In this document: positions 19,428-29,906 of the stretch, piece after piece
Position numbering within the stretch: position 1 is the stretch's first letter
Layout of the letters: each line of letters starts with the position of its first letter
Assembly (NCBI RefSeq): GCF_019048265.1
Contig: NZ_CP077311.1
Coordinates: 3,853,001-3,917,000, forward strand
DNA length: 64,000 nucleotides
Direction of reading: 5' to 3'
DNA from: Aeromonas sp. FDAARGOS 1405
Lineage (GTDB): Bacteria; Pseudomonadota; Gammaproteobacteria; Enterobacterales; Aeromonadaceae
The notes under the pieces: model-generated
What the model was told of the DNA's origin: nothing
Database searches by the model: none
The model's input: the letters and a program-made list of their open reading frames with translations, nothing else
Translations under genes and position numbers: made by a program

Positions 19428-20813
19428 ATGCACACATCGGCTGTACCCGCTACTCCATCTCGTTGGCTGGATATCAAGACCGGGATCGTGATCCTGGATC
19501 TGCTCCTGCTATGCATCATGCTCGCTTGGCTCCCTTTTGATCCTATGGTCAACAAGGGGCTGGGCATTCTGGTCTTTATAGCTATTCTCTGGCTGACCGA
19601 AGCGGTCAACATCACTATCACCGCGATCTCCATCCCGGTACTTGCCACCCTGCTCGGGGTGTTTGATATGAGCAAGTCGTTGACCGACTTCGCAAACCCG
19701 GTGTTGTTCCTCTTCTTTGGCGGTTTTGCCCTGGCGGCAGCGCTATCCAAACAGGGGCTAGACACCCAGATTGCCGGTAAGGTGATGCAGCTCGCCAAGG
19801 GACACCTCGGCTGGGCTGCCATCGTACTCTTCAGTATTACTGCGGCACTCTCCATGTGGATCAGCAATACCGCTACCGCCGCCATGATGATGCCGCTGGC
19901 CCTTGGCATGCTCAAAGGTCTCGACATTCACAAGGAGCGCCGCACACTGGTCTTCGTATTGCTTGGTGTTGCCTACAGCGCCAGTATTGGCGGCATCGGC
20001 ACCCTGGTAGGCAGCCCGCCCAATGCCATTGCGGCCGCCCAGATGGGGCTGGGCTTCACTGACTGGCTGAAATTTGGCATTCCTGTTGTCCTCATCTTCA
20101 TGCCAGTAGGCATCGGGCTGCTCTATCTGGTAACCCGCCCCAACCTCTCACATCAGGTCAGCACCGAGCGAGTGACCATAGAGTGGACCGGCCAACGCAA
20201 GGTGACCATGCTGATATTTCTGACCACAGTGCTGTTGTGGATTGGCTCCCAGCCTATTGCCCAGGCGCTGGGAGGAATACCTCAATTTGATACACTGATC
20301 GCCATGGGAGCCATCATCGCCATCGCCGTCAGCCGGGTGGCCAGCTGGGATGACATCAACCAGAACACCGACTGGGGAGTACTGATGCTGTTTGGTGGCG
20401 GCTTGACCCTGAGCGCCATCCTTAAGCAGACTGGGGCCAACGCCTTCCTGGCGGAGCACCTATCCAACGGTCTGGCCACCATGCCGATCTTCGTCATCCT
20501 GCTCTGTCTTGCCACCTTCGTGGTGTTCCTGACCGAGCTGGTATCCAACACCGCTACCGCCGCTCTGCTGGTTCCACTGTTTGCCGGAGTCGCAGAGGCA
20601 CTGGGAGTCTCTCCCATTGTCGTATCCGTGCTGATCGCTGTCGGTGCCTCCTGCGCTTTCATGCTGCCAGTGGCTACCCCGCCCAACGCCATTGTCTTCG
20701 CCAGCGGCCATATCCAGCAGCGTGAAATGATGCGGGCCGGCCTGGTGCTGAACCTGGTCTTCACCGTCATTTTGACCCTGCTTGCCTATTTTATGGGCGA
20801 CATACTGCATTGA
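19428..20813 (+). CDS. DASS/SLC13 family sodium:carboxylate symporter
   Basis: A 461-residue inner-membrane transporter of the divalent anion:Na+ symporter family, close in length to VcINDY of Vibrio cholerae (462). The two Ser-Asn-Thr motifs that bind carboxylate and sodium are present: ISNTATAAMMM (S146-N147-T148) and VSNTATAALLVP (near 372). Other hallmarks are GTLVGSPPNAI and LPVATPPNAIVFASG. Many hydrophobic helices cover the length. The substrate is most likely succinate, fumarate or malate, but it cannot be fixed from sequence. GAGAG precedes the ATG. It is a single gene ended by a terminator. Confidence 0.9.
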   Translation: MHTSAVPATPSRWLDIKTGIVILDLLLLCIMLAWLPFDPMVNKGLGILVFIAILWLTEAVNITITAISIPVLATLLGVFDMSKSLTDFANPVLFLFFGGFALAAALSKQGLDTQIAGKVMQLAKGHLGWAAIVLFSITAALSMWISNTATAAMMMPLALGMLKGLDIHKERRTLVFVLLGVAYSASIGGIGTLVGSPPNAIAAAQMGLGFTDWLKFGIPVVLIFMPVGIGLLYLVTRPNLSHQVSTERVTIEWTGQRKVTMLIFLTTVLLWIGSQPIAQALGGIPQFDTLIAMGAIIAIAVSRVASWDDINQNTDWGVLMLFGGGLTLSAILKQTGANAFLAEHLSNGLATMPIFVILLCLATFVVFLTELVSNTATAALLVPLFAGVAEALGVSPIVVSVLIAVGASCAFMLPVATPPNAIVFASGHIQQREMMRAGLVLNLVFTVILTLLAYFMGDILH

Positions 20814-20862
20814 TGGCTGGTGGCTCGCTCGCCGGGCTCCTCAATCAACACCAGGTTCCAAC

Positions 20863-20886
20863 AAAGCCCCGTATCATCGGGGCTTT
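20863..20886 (+). terminator. Terminator of the DASS transporter gene
   Basis: AAAGCCCCG / CGGGGCTTT stem with a 6-nt loop followed by CTCTTTT. Confidence 0.88.
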
Positions 20887-21138
20887 CTCTTTTCCTGCAC
20901 CCCAACGGCCATCTGTCACATCCCTGACCATCGTCAGCTTGTGCCATGCGACAGCAGCGAGAGTACACATGATGATGACTTCAGACTTATGAGCGATACG
21001 GGTGCCATGAGATGAGGTGTTCCCGGGAAAGGCTGGTAATAACGACATTAAAATAATATGTGATGCCCTGTACATCTATCACAGATGATCAAGCTTTTTG
21101 CAAATGGTGTACAAATATTTACGAATCCAAGCAGCTAT

Positions 21139-21163
21139 AAAAAAACCCCGCATAGCGGGGTTC
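21139..21163 (-). terminator. Terminator of the glucan phosphorylase gene
   Basis: AACCCCGC / GCGGGGTT stem with a short loop. On the minus strand it is followed by TTTTTTA, 17 bp after the stop codon. Confidence 0.9.
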
Positions 21164-21179
21164 TCATATTAAGAGGTGA

Positions 21180-23654
21180 TCAACCGATGTTGCAGGGTTT
21201 CAGCTTCCAGATACGATCCACATAGTCCTGGATGGAACGGTCTGAGTTGAACTTACCCATGGTGGCCGAGTTGATGATAGCCTTCTTCGCCCACAGTGCC
21301 GGATCCCGATACCAGGTATCGATCAGCTTGTGTGCATCCGAGTAGGACTGGAAGTCCGCCAAGGTCAGGTAAGGGTCTCCCCCTTCCAGCAAAGAGCGCT
21401 TGATGGAGGCCAGCTCACCCGGACGACCCGGCGTGAAGTAGTCGGTATCAAACCAGTCCAGCACGGCCTTGAGCTCGGAGTTGGCATAGTAGAAGTCGTA
21501 CGGATTATAACCGCGCGCCTTCAGCGACTTCACTTCGTCCACGTTCAGACCGAAGATGGCACAGTTTTCGGCCCCCGCCTCTTCGGCGATCTCGATGTTG
21601 GCTCCATCCAGCGTCCCGATGGTGATTGCACCGTTGAGTGCCATCTTCATGTTGCCGGTACCGGATGCTTCGTAACCAGCAGTAGAGATCTGCTCGGAGA
21701 CATCTGCCGCCGGGATCAACTTCTCGGCCAGACTCACGCGGTAGTTCGGCATGAACACCACTTTCAGCTTGCCCTGGATACGAGCATCGTTGTTGACCCG
21801 ATCCGCCAGCTTGTTGATGGCATAGATGATGTCTTTGGCCAGCTTGTAACCGGGCGCCGCTTTGGAGCCGAAGATAAACACACGCGGATGCATGTCATAG
21901 TCCGGGTTGGCCAGCAGACGACGATAGAGTGCCATGATGTGAATAAGGTTCAGTTGCTGGCGCTTGTACTCGTGCAGACGCTTGATCTGAACGTCAAAGA
22001 TCGCCTCGGCACTGACATCGATACCGGTTTCGTCTTTGATGACCTTGACCAGCTTCTCTTTGTTATGACGTTTGATGGTCATGAACTGCTGCTGGAACGC
22101 CTTGTCGTCGGCAAATTTCACCACGCCACGCAGTTTGTCCAGTTGCAGCGGCCACTCCTTGCCCACCACTTCGTTGTAGAGACCCGCCAGCTCCGGGTTG
22201 CAGGCCAGCAGCCAGCGACGCGGGGTTACCCCGTTGGTCACGTTGCACATTTTTTCCGGCCACAGCTCGGCATACTCGGGGAAGAGATCTTCCTTCACCA
22301 GCTTGGAGTGGATCTCGGCCACACCGTTCACCTTGGACGAACCGATCACGCACAGGTTGCCCATGCGAACCTTGCGCACGGCCCCCTCTTCGATGATGGA
22401 GAGCTTGGCCTTGATGGCGTCGTTGCCCGGCCACTTGGGCTCCACCAACTCGTTCAGGAAGCGGGCGTTGATCTCGTAAATCACCTCCAGATGGCGAGGC
22501 AGTACTTTCTCGAACAGGCTGACCGACCACTTCTCCAGCGCTTCCGGCAGCAGAGTGTGGTTGGTATAAGAGAAGACCTGATAGCAGATGGCCCAAGCGG
22601 CATCCCAGTTCAGATCTTCCTCGTCAACCAGTACCCGCATCAGTTCCGGGATGGCGACAGTCGGGTGAGTATCGTTGAGCTGAATGGCAATTTGCGCGGC
22701 AAAGTTGCTGAAGTCGGCGCCATGCACCCGCTTGTAGCGGCGCATGATGTCCTTGATGGAGCAAGCACAGAAGAAGTACTGCTGGATCAGACGCAGCTCT
22801 TTACCGGCATCGGTCTCATCGTTCGGATAGAGTACCTTGGATATGGTCTCGGCCTGGGCTTTCTCAGCCTGGGAGTCGATGTAACCACCGGCGTTGAATA
22901 CGTCCCAGTCGAAAAACTCGGAGGCGCGGGATTCCCACAAACGCAGGATGTTGACGGTGTGACCGCCAAAACCGACCACCGGAATATCCCAAGGCACCCC
23001 TTTAATCTTGCGACCGGCGTGCCACACCTTCTTCAGGCCGCCATTGTCACCAAACACGGTCTCGACGTAGCCATAGAGCGGCACTTCTTGCACCGACTCG
23101 GGACGGCAGATCTCCCAGGGGTTGCCATATTCACGCCAGGAGTCTGGGCGCTCAATCTGGCGACCATCCTGAATTTCCTGACGGAACAGACCGTGTTCGT
23201 AGTGGATACCGTAACCAACCGCCGGATAGTTCAGGGTGGCCAGCGAGTCGATAAAGCAGGCAGCCAGACGACCCAGGCCGCCGTTGCCAAGTGCCATATC
23301 CGGCTCTTGTTCGCACAGGTCGGTCAGTTCCAGGCCGAGTTCGCCCAGCGCCTCTTCGCAAGTCTTGTAGAGGGAGAGGTTGTGCAGGTTGTTGGAGGTC
23401 AATCTTCCCATCAGGAATTCAGCAGAGAGGTAGTGAATCGCACGAGTATCTTTCTTGAAATGAGTCTGCTGAGTGCGGGTCAGGCGCTCGTACACCTGTT
23501 CATTGACGGCCGCCGCAGTGGCTTTCCACCACGCTTCGGGAGAGGCTTTCTGTTCGCTTGTTCCCAAGGTAGAACGCAGGTGACGCACGATACTCGCCTT
23601 GAGCTGATCTTTATCCAGTTGGAGATCCTGGTCTGTCTTCTTCTTGGTAGCCAT
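21180..23654 (-). CDS. glgP: Glycogen/maltodextrin (alpha-glucan) phosphorylase
   Basis: PLP-dependent glycosyltransferase (GT35) that releases glucose-1-phosphate from alpha-1,4-glucans. The protein is 824 residues, the usual bacterial length. Recognisable parts are FLMGRLTSNNLHNL, the glucan-site GNGGLGRLAACFIDS, NDTHPTVAIPELMR, and the PLP-lysine signature EASGTGNMKMALNGA. GlgP and MalP cannot be separated safely from sequence alone. No glg or mal genes lie next to it, so the symbol is tentative. A perfect 28-bp palindrome lies about 310 bp upstream of the start and may control it. Confidence 0.9.
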   Translation of the reverse strand: MATKKKTDQDLQLDKDQLKASIVRHLRSTLGTSEQKASPEAWWKATAAAVNEQVYERLTRTQQTHFKKDTRAIHYLSAEFLMGRLTSNNLHNLSLYKTCEEALGELGLELTDLCEQEPDMALGNGGLGRLAACFIDSLATLNYPAVGYGIHYEHGLFRQEIQDGRQIERPDSWREYGNPWEICRPESVQEVPLYGYVETVFGDNGGLKKVWHAGRKIKGVPWDIPVVGFGGHTVNILRLWESRASEFFDWDVFNAGGYIDSQAEKAQAETISKVLYPNDETDAGKELRLIQQYFFCACSIKDIMRRYKRVHGADFSNFAAQIAIQLNDTHPTVAIPELMRVLVDEEDLNWDAAWAICYQVFSYTNHTLLPEALEKWSVSLFEKVLPRHLEVIYEINARFLNELVEPKWPGNDAIKAKLSIIEEGAVRKVRMGNLCVIGSSKVNGVAEIHSKLVKEDLFPEYAELWPEKMCNVTNGVTPRRWLLACNPELAGLYNEVVGKEWPLQLDKLRGVVKFADDKAFQQQFMTIKRHNKEKLVKVIKDETGIDVSAEAIFDVQIKRLHEYKRQQLNLIHIMALYRRLLANPDYDMHPRVFIFGSKAAPGYKLAKDIIYAINKLADRVNNDARIQGKLKVVFMPNYRVSLAEKLIPAADVSEQISTAGYEASGTGNMKMALNGAITIGTLDGANIEIAEEAGAENCAIFGLNVDEVKSLKARGYNPYDFYYANSELKAVLDWFDTDYFTPGRPGELASIKRSLLEGGDPYLTLADFQSYSDAHKLIDTWYRDPALWAKKAIINSATMGKFNSDRSIQDYVDRIWKLKPCNIG

Positions 23655-24029
23655 AAACCATATTCCTTCGTTACAAATAAAATTGTTATCCCGCTTGCGG
23701 GACCGGCGCTGTTGTTATCTCAAAATATGTACCGGCGTGAGAATACTAACTAAAGCGGCAGAATTAAAAGTTAACGCAAGTCACACTTTAACCGATAAAA
23801 ACAGCCTGAAAAGCTTGAAAACCCTTTCCTTAAATTGATCGCACAAAAACAAACATTCCCTTTATTATCATAAGCTTAATGAAAAAATAAAAATATTCTG
23901 GCATGAATAGGTTTTCAGAGATTGCCAAGCCTTGAAAATCCCTGAAAATAGGCAGCAAGACGGCACATTGAAACCGGTTTCAATGTGCCTGAAAAATTAC
24001 CGTATAAATATGAAGCAATCATTGCATCC
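23655..24029. other. AT-rich region upstream of the phosphorylase gene
   Basis: A 375-bp gene-free stretch, strongly AT-rich, holding the promoter of the phosphorylase gene and, near its right end, a perfect 28-bp palindrome. A short hairpin CCCGC-TTG-CGGG lies at about 23690. There is no credible reading frame. Confidence 0.6.
23962..23989. promoter_or_regulatory. Perfect 28-bp palindrome resembling a LacI/GalR-family operator
   Basis: The two 14-bp arms are exact reverse complements, with no loop, centred on the CCGG at 23974-23977. The core TGAAACCGGTTTCA has the form of operators bound by LacI/GalR-type repressors. It is not followed by a T-run on either strand, which argues against a terminator. 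It lies 308 bp upstream of the phosphorylase start and 41 bp past the stop of the DUF4250 gene. The regulator is not in the window. Confidence 0.6.
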
Positions 24030-24227
24030 TTAAAGATGTGCTTTGAACTGATTGCTCAATGGATCGTAATGGTACCCAATCTGATCCAGACGCCCTGCCA
24101 ACTGCTCTTCACTCATATCGTAATAGGCCAGCAACTCCTCCAACCCGTCACACTCAAGCCTTAGCTTCTCATTGATGATGCCCAGCAAGATGTTGGCATC
24201 AAGACGTTGCAAGGTACTGATATCCAT
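24030..24227 (-). CDS. DUF4250 small protein
   Basis: A 65-residue cytoplasmic protein. The pattern RLDANILLGIINEKLRLE, then LEELLAYYDMSEEQLAGRLDQIGYHYDP, fits the DUF4250 family, which is small, helical and of unknown function. The ATG at 24227 has a very strong AGGAGGTG upstream, so the 16-residue in-frame extension is rejected. It stands alone on the minus strand, back to back with the sulA region. Confidence 0.82.
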   Translation of the reverse strand: MDISTLQRLDANILLGIINEKLRLECDGLEELLAYYDMSEEQLAGRLDQIGYHYDPLSNQFKAHL

Positions 24228-24413
24228 GGCGGCACCTCCTGTAAATGACCTGTATAACCATGGGCGGTTACGCAAGGTTTGTCCATAGTACGAAAAACAC
24301 CCAGCCAGTTTTATATTAAATAACTTTTAAAAACATAGTCTTACTAACGTCACATGCTAACACCATCACATTTTTCAGCAAAAACACCTTGTCACTGCCA
24401 CAGGATATGACTA

Positions 24414-24429
24414 CTGTATGCACATACAG
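24414..24429 (+). promoter_or_regulatory. LexA (SOS) box upstream of sulA
   Basis: CTGT-N8-ACAG (CTGTATGCACATACAG), a full match to the conserved ends of the gammaproteobacterial LexA box, 28 bp before the sulA start codon. It indicates SOS induction of the following gene. Confidence 0.88.
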
Positions 24430-24457
24430 CTTGGATATTCATACAGGAACCCCATAT

Positions 24458-24943
24458 ATGAACCAGCCCCTGCACTCACTGCCCTTTGCGATGAATCGTG
24501 TCATGAGCAAGCCCTGGCCAACCAGAACCGCCTGCAAAGCGGAGTTGGCTCATGATGGTGTGACTATCCAGTCTGATGATCAGTTTCTGAGCGAACTGAG
24601 CAAGTTAGGTGACTCTCATACCGGCTGGATCTTGTTGATCGCCCCGCCGGGACGCCCCACAGTCAGCCGTCTGGAAGAGCGAGGTATCGATCCCAAGAGA
24701 GTGCTGGTGGTACATAGCCCCAAAATCAAGAACTGGCAGCAAACCCTAGAGCGCAGTCTGGGCAATGGTCACTGCGCCGCCGTATTTACCTGGCTACCCG
24801 AGCAGATCGAGCTGGATCACGTCAAGCTGCAGCGACTGGGACAGCAATCTGGCGTACTCACCCGCTTCTTTGGCGCAAAACGGACTAACCTCGGCACACC
24901 TCTGCTGGCTTATTCAGAGCAAGATATCTATCTCAATCATTAA
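24458..24943 (+). CDS. sulA: SOS cell division inhibitor, SulA-like
   Basis: A 161-residue SulA-type protein expected to block FtsZ assembly during the SOS response. Overall identity to E. coli SulA looks low, but the layout matches: a variable N-terminus, a central GWILLIAPPGRPTVSRLEERGI segment, and a C-terminal GAVFTWLPEQ-like core with a short tail ending YLNH. The LexA box directly upstream is strong independent support. The ATG at 24458 has AGGA nine bases before it; the longer frame from 24389 would start upstream of the LexA box and is rejected. Confidence 0.85.
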   Translation: MNQPLHSLPFAMNRVMSKPWPTRTACKAELAHDGVTIQSDDQFLSELSKLGDSHTGWILLIAPPGRPTVSRLEERGIDPKRVLVVHSPKIKNWQQTLERSLGNGHCAAVFTWLPEQIELDHVKLQRLGQQSGVLTRFFGAKRTNLGTPLLAYSEQDIYLNH

Positions 24944-25343
24944 GACAAAAAACGAACGCCTACGCAGGCTCTCCCGCGGGTCGCAGTGACAGAAGGGCGC
25001 AAACAATATGTGACCAGCGGCTTTATTTGAAAGACAAGCTTGCAACAGCCTGACGGTAGGCATCGGAGATCATTTGACCCTGCTTGCTGCAAGCAGACAA
25101 ACATCAAAAGATGTAACGGATAAAGAAGCAGAAAATAAAACCTGAACTGGACAATCATGCAGCCCAAGTATTCAAACCTGCGGGACTTCCTGCCCACCAG
25201 CGAACCCGTTTGAGCAATATGATGAGGCTGAAAGTCATTGCATTCATTTGAGCTGATCACGACAATTTGCCCACCGGAGTGACCCTCTCCTTGAAATACC
25301 GGGTAACAAGGGGTATAACCACGCGTTTTATCAGGTGTAATAA
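24944..25343. other. Gene-free stretch between sulA and ycgN
   Basis: 400 bp with no frame showing coding character on either strand. A short GCTTGCTGCAAGC hairpin lies near 25082. I see no terminator with a T-run after sulA and no recognised operator. The right end holds the ycgN promoter and ribosome-binding site. Confidence 0.5.
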
Positions 25344-25790
25344 GTGAGCGGTATGATGCAAGCCCCCTTTTGGCAGACCAAGAGTCTGCAGCAGATGACT
25401 GAATCCGAATGGGAATCCCTCTGCGATGGTTGCGGAAAATGCTGCCTCAACAAGCTGATCGATGAAGATACCGACGAACTGGTTTTCACCAATGTCGCCT
25501 GCAATTTGCTTAACACCAAGACCTGTCAGTGCTCTGATTACGCCAATCGTTTCAAAAAAGAGCCTGACTGTCTGCAGATCACCCATGACAAGATCACCGA
25601 ATATGACTGGCTCCCCTCAACCTGCGCATATCGCCTGCTGTCTGAAGGTGACGCTCTTCCAGAATGGCATCCTCTGCTGACCGGCAGTCGTTCCGCGATG
25701 CATCAGGCTGGTCAATCCGTCCGTGGCAAAGTCATTCACGAGGATCAGGCGGGTGAATGGATCGATCACATCATCACCTGGGCCAGCTGA
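25344..25790 (+). CDS. ycgN: Cysteine-cluster protein YcgN (UPF0260)
   Basis: A 148-residue protein of the YcgN family, with a cysteine cluster likely to bind iron-sulfur or zinc: [19 protein letters not shown], then [16 protein letters not shown] and DCLQI, followed by [11 protein letters not shown] and WHPLLTGSR. The match to E. coli YcgN is strong along the full length. No function is established. The GTG at 25344 has AGGTG six bases upstream; ATG codons at 25353 and 25356 are possible starts. A terminator follows. Confidence 0.9.
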   Translation: MSGMMQAPFWQTKSLQQMTESEWESLCDGCGKCCLNKLIDEDTDELVFTNVACNLLNTKTCQCSDYANRFKKEPDCLQITHDKITEYDWLPSTCAYRLLSEGDALPEWHPLLTGSRSAMHQAGQSVRGKVIHEDQAGEWIDHIITWAS

Positions 25791-25816
25791 CACGCTCAAC
25801 CCGCTATTCTCCAAAG

Positions 25817-25850
25817 ACAAGGGCTGCACAATGTGCAGCCCTTGTTGTTT
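25817..25850 (+). terminator. Terminator of ycgN
   Basis: ACAAGGGCTGCACA / TGTGCAGCCCTTGT, a 14-bp stem followed by TGTTTCT. Confidence 0.88.
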
Positions 25851-25929
25851 CTGCAAGCAGGGTTTGTAGCTTCACACATATCTGGCTGGCTAAACCAGAC
25901 CACCTCCAAGCTGCGCATTGAGAGAGATA

Positions 25930-25983
25930 GAGGCAGAGGCAGAGGCAGAGGCAGAGGCAGAGGCAGAGGCAGAGGCAGAGGCA
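25930..25983. repeat. Nine tandem copies of GAGGCA
   Basis: A perfect hexanucleotide microsatellite of nine units (54 bp), flanked by degenerate GAGA sequence on both sides. A repeat like this is prone to copy-number change by slipped-strand replication. It lies outside any called gene. Confidence 0.97.
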
Positions 25984-26160
25984 GAGAATGATTCCATAGT
26001 CACAGGCTTATGGGTATTGCTTGATACCCGCGATGGCGCCTCTGTTCACCCCTTAAACCTGATCAGCTGTTCCACGAGCCATAGCAACACTGATGCAATG
26101 GCAGGCAGAGCAACCGCCTATCCCCTTAGAGCGCGAATAAAGCATAATCGCATTACAGAC

Positions 26161-26188
26161 GGGGCCCAGGTCAATCCTGGTGAGCCCC
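26161..26188. other. Two-part hairpin of unknown role
   Basis: GGGGC-CCAGG-(TCAAT)-CCTGG-TGA-GCCCC forms two stacked 5-bp stems with a 3-nt bulge. No T-run follows on either strand, so it is not a standard terminator. Confidence 0.5.
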
Positions 26189-26248
26189 TCCCCTTGATCC
26201 TCTTCAAATCCCCAGTAACAACTGTTGTGGTTGCGATGGAACTGGGGG

Positions 26249-26284
26249 GCGATTCACAGGGGATGATTACTCCCCCTGAATCGC
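26249..26284. other. Imperfect inverted repeat
   Basis: GCGATTCA (26249-26256) pairs with TGAATCGC (26277-26284), with an inner GGGGA/TCCCC. It lies just before the pflB terminator. The role is unknown. Confidence 0.5.
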
Positions 26285-26290
26285 ACGCAT

Positions 26291-26320
26291 AAAAAAACCG
26301 GCGCCTTGGCGCCGGTTTTT
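26291..26320. terminator. Terminator of the focA-pflB operon
   Basis: AAAAACCGGCGCC / GGCGCCGGTTTTT inverted repeat with A- and T-runs on both sides, 17 bp after the pflB stop on the minus strand. Confidence 0.92.
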
Positions 26321-26336
26321 GCTCACTATGTCTCGA

Positions 26337-28619
<2,283 letters not shown>

Positions 28620-28665
28620 TTTTCATTACCTCACACGGTATTGATGTAGTATCCCGCGATCATCC

Positions 28666-29514
28666 TTAATGATGACGACGGAAGATAAACCAGTAAGTCA
28701 GACCAACCATCACGCCACCACCGATGATATTGCCGATGGTCACGGGGATGAGGTTGTGTAGGACGAAGTTGGATACGGTCAGGTCAGCAAAGGTTGCCGG
28801 ATCCTGGCCGATGGCCTGCCAAAATTCCGGGCCAGCCACGCTGTGGATAGCGATACCAACCGGAATCATAAACATGTTTGCGATGCTGTGCTCGAAACCT
28901 GATGCAACGAACATGGCAACCGGCAGCAGCATGACGACTACCTTGTCAGTCGCGCTGCGGGCACCAAAGGCCATCCAGGCAGCAAGACATACCATCAGGT
29001 TACAAAGGATACCCAGCGCCACCGCTTCGAAGAAGGTGTGGTGAATTTTGTGTTGGGCCACTTTCAGGGCATTCAGACCCCACTGGCCGTCCGCTGCCGT
29101 GTACTCGGCAGAAACGATGATCAGCGCCACCATCAGCAGACCGCCAATCAGGTTGCCGAAGTAGACCAGCCCCCAGTTCTTGAGCAGCTGGGCCCAGCTT
29201 ATCCGGTTGGCCGCTTTGGCTACCAGCGTCAGGGTGGTGGAGGTGAACAGCTCGGCACCGAGCAGTACGCAGAGAATAAGTCCGAGAGAGAAGCAGAGAC
29301 CGCCAACCAGCTTGGCCATACCCCAAGGCATGGAACCGGTTCCGGTAGTCACTGTAATGTAGAAGATAAATGCGATGGCGATGAAAGCGCCTGCGGTAAT
29401 GGCCAGTGGAATGACCTTGTATGCCGGCTTGGTAGCCTTGGCGTAGGTGATGTCTTCAGCCAGTGCAGCGATGGCTTCGGGCTTGAGACAATCGAATGGG
29501 GATTCAGCTTTCAA
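28666..29514 (-). CDS. focA: Formate channel FocA
   Basis: Pentameric formate/nitrite-family channel in the inner membrane, exporting or importing formate produced by PflB. It has 282 residues and six hydrophobic helices, with TTGTGSMPWGMAKLVGG, the YFGNLIGG loop, and GFEHSIANMFMIP typical of FocA. The frame that matches the E. coli N-terminus (MKADNPFD there, MKAESPFD here) begins with a TTG at 29514, preceded by AGGTAG seven bases upstream. E. coli focA also uses a non-ATG start (GTG). An FNR site lies 61 bp upstream of the start codon. Confidence 0.96.
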   Translation of the reverse strand: MKAESPFDCLKPEAIAALAEDITYAKATKPAYKVIPLAITAGAFIAIAFIFYITVTTGTGSMPWGMAKLVGGLCFSLGLILCVLLGAELFTSTTLTLVAKAANRISWAQLLKNWGLVYFGNLIGGLLMVALIIVSAEYTAADGQWGLNALKVAQHKIHHTFFEAVALGILCNLMVCLAAWMAFGARSATDKVVVMLLPVAMFVASGFEHSIANMFMIPVGIAIHSVAGPEFWQAIGQDPATFADLTVSNFVLHNLIPVTIGNIIGGGVMVGLTYWFIFRRHH

Positions 29515-29906
29515 TTATGATCTACCTGAATGTTTTGCCTGTTGAAATCATAACAAAGGGCCAAATGGCCAAAATTGACATCGATCAAATTTATCAGTGT
29601 GCGATTGTAATTTTACTACAAATATTTGAGCCGCATGGCTGCGCCAGTTTACACCAGGTTTCAGCTGAAACAGAAGTGTTGGATTTTTAATATAATGATT
29701 TTAAAGAATTTATAGTTCGCCACATAAACCATGCATTGGCAAGATATCTTTGCAGTTCCCAAGCATGCCCCCTGCCCTGCCTGCAACCCCCTTAGAGGTA
29801 TTTTTTGTTTTTTATTTCATCTTTGAATAACAACGACATCGCTTATCTGCATCAAACAGAAGGGGCCAACCGGCCCCTCCTTTACTCACACATTGTCAAT
29901 GTATCT
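29515..29906. other. focA upstream region
   Basis: A 392-bp AT-rich gap between focA and ycaO, both on the minus strand. It holds the FNR-type focA promoter, a perfect 14-bp palindrome GTTTCAGCTGAAAC at 29658-29671, and a G/C-rich hairpin near 29870 after ycaO. No reading frame is credible. Confidence 0.6.
29547..29588 (-). promoter_or_regulatory. Class II FNR-dependent promoter of focA-pflB
   Basis: TTGACATCGATCAA at 29575-29588 (read as TTGATCGATGTCAA on the minus strand) matches the FNR consensus TTGAT-N4-ATCAA at 9 of 10 positions. A -10 element TATGAT lies at 29547-29552. Transcription would start near 29540, which centres the FNR site at about -41.5, the classical activating position. 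Confidence 0.78.

Larger units (their letters stand above)
20814..21179. other. Gene-free region between the carboxylate transporter and the phosphorylase
   Basis: A 366-bp convergent gap. It holds a plus-strand terminator near its left end and a minus-strand terminator near its right end. The AT-rich middle (about 20900-21130) shows no convincing reading frame, RNA fold or binding site. Confidence 0.5.
25791..26336. other. Unassigned 546-bp region with hexamer repeats and hairpins
   Basis: Between the ycgN stop and the pflB stop. In order it holds the ycgN terminator, nine copies of GAGGCA, a hairpin at 26161-26188, a long imperfect inverted repeat at 26249-26284 and the pflB terminator. 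A 124-codon plus-strand frame (25918-26292) begins with a TTG, lacks a ribosome-binding site and shows no family similarity, so no gene is called. Confidence 0.55.

Noticed and set aside
21071..21105. CRP site (TGTGAT...TCACA) near the right end of the gap before the phosphorylase terminator
   Set aside because: The spacing between half-sites is much longer than the 6 bp needed, and the position is downstream of both genes.
21330..23753. 807-codon plus-strand frame opposite the phosphorylase gene
   Set aside because: Shadow of the phosphorylase coding strand, with no motif and no start signal.
23962..23989. Terminator for the DUF4250 gene
   Set aside because: The palindrome has no loop-friendly centre and no T-run on the minus strand; an operator is more likely.
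25930..25983. CRISPR-like array
   Set aside because: Units are contiguous 6-mers without spacers and no cas genes are present.
26161..26188. tRNA or tRNA-like element
   Set aside because: Only a two-part hairpin; no cloverleaf, anticodon arm or conserved T-loop could be built.
25918..26292. 124-codon frame starting with a Glu-Ala run
   Set aside because: TTG start without a ribosome-binding site; the run is simply the GAGGCA repeat and the rest resembles no protein.
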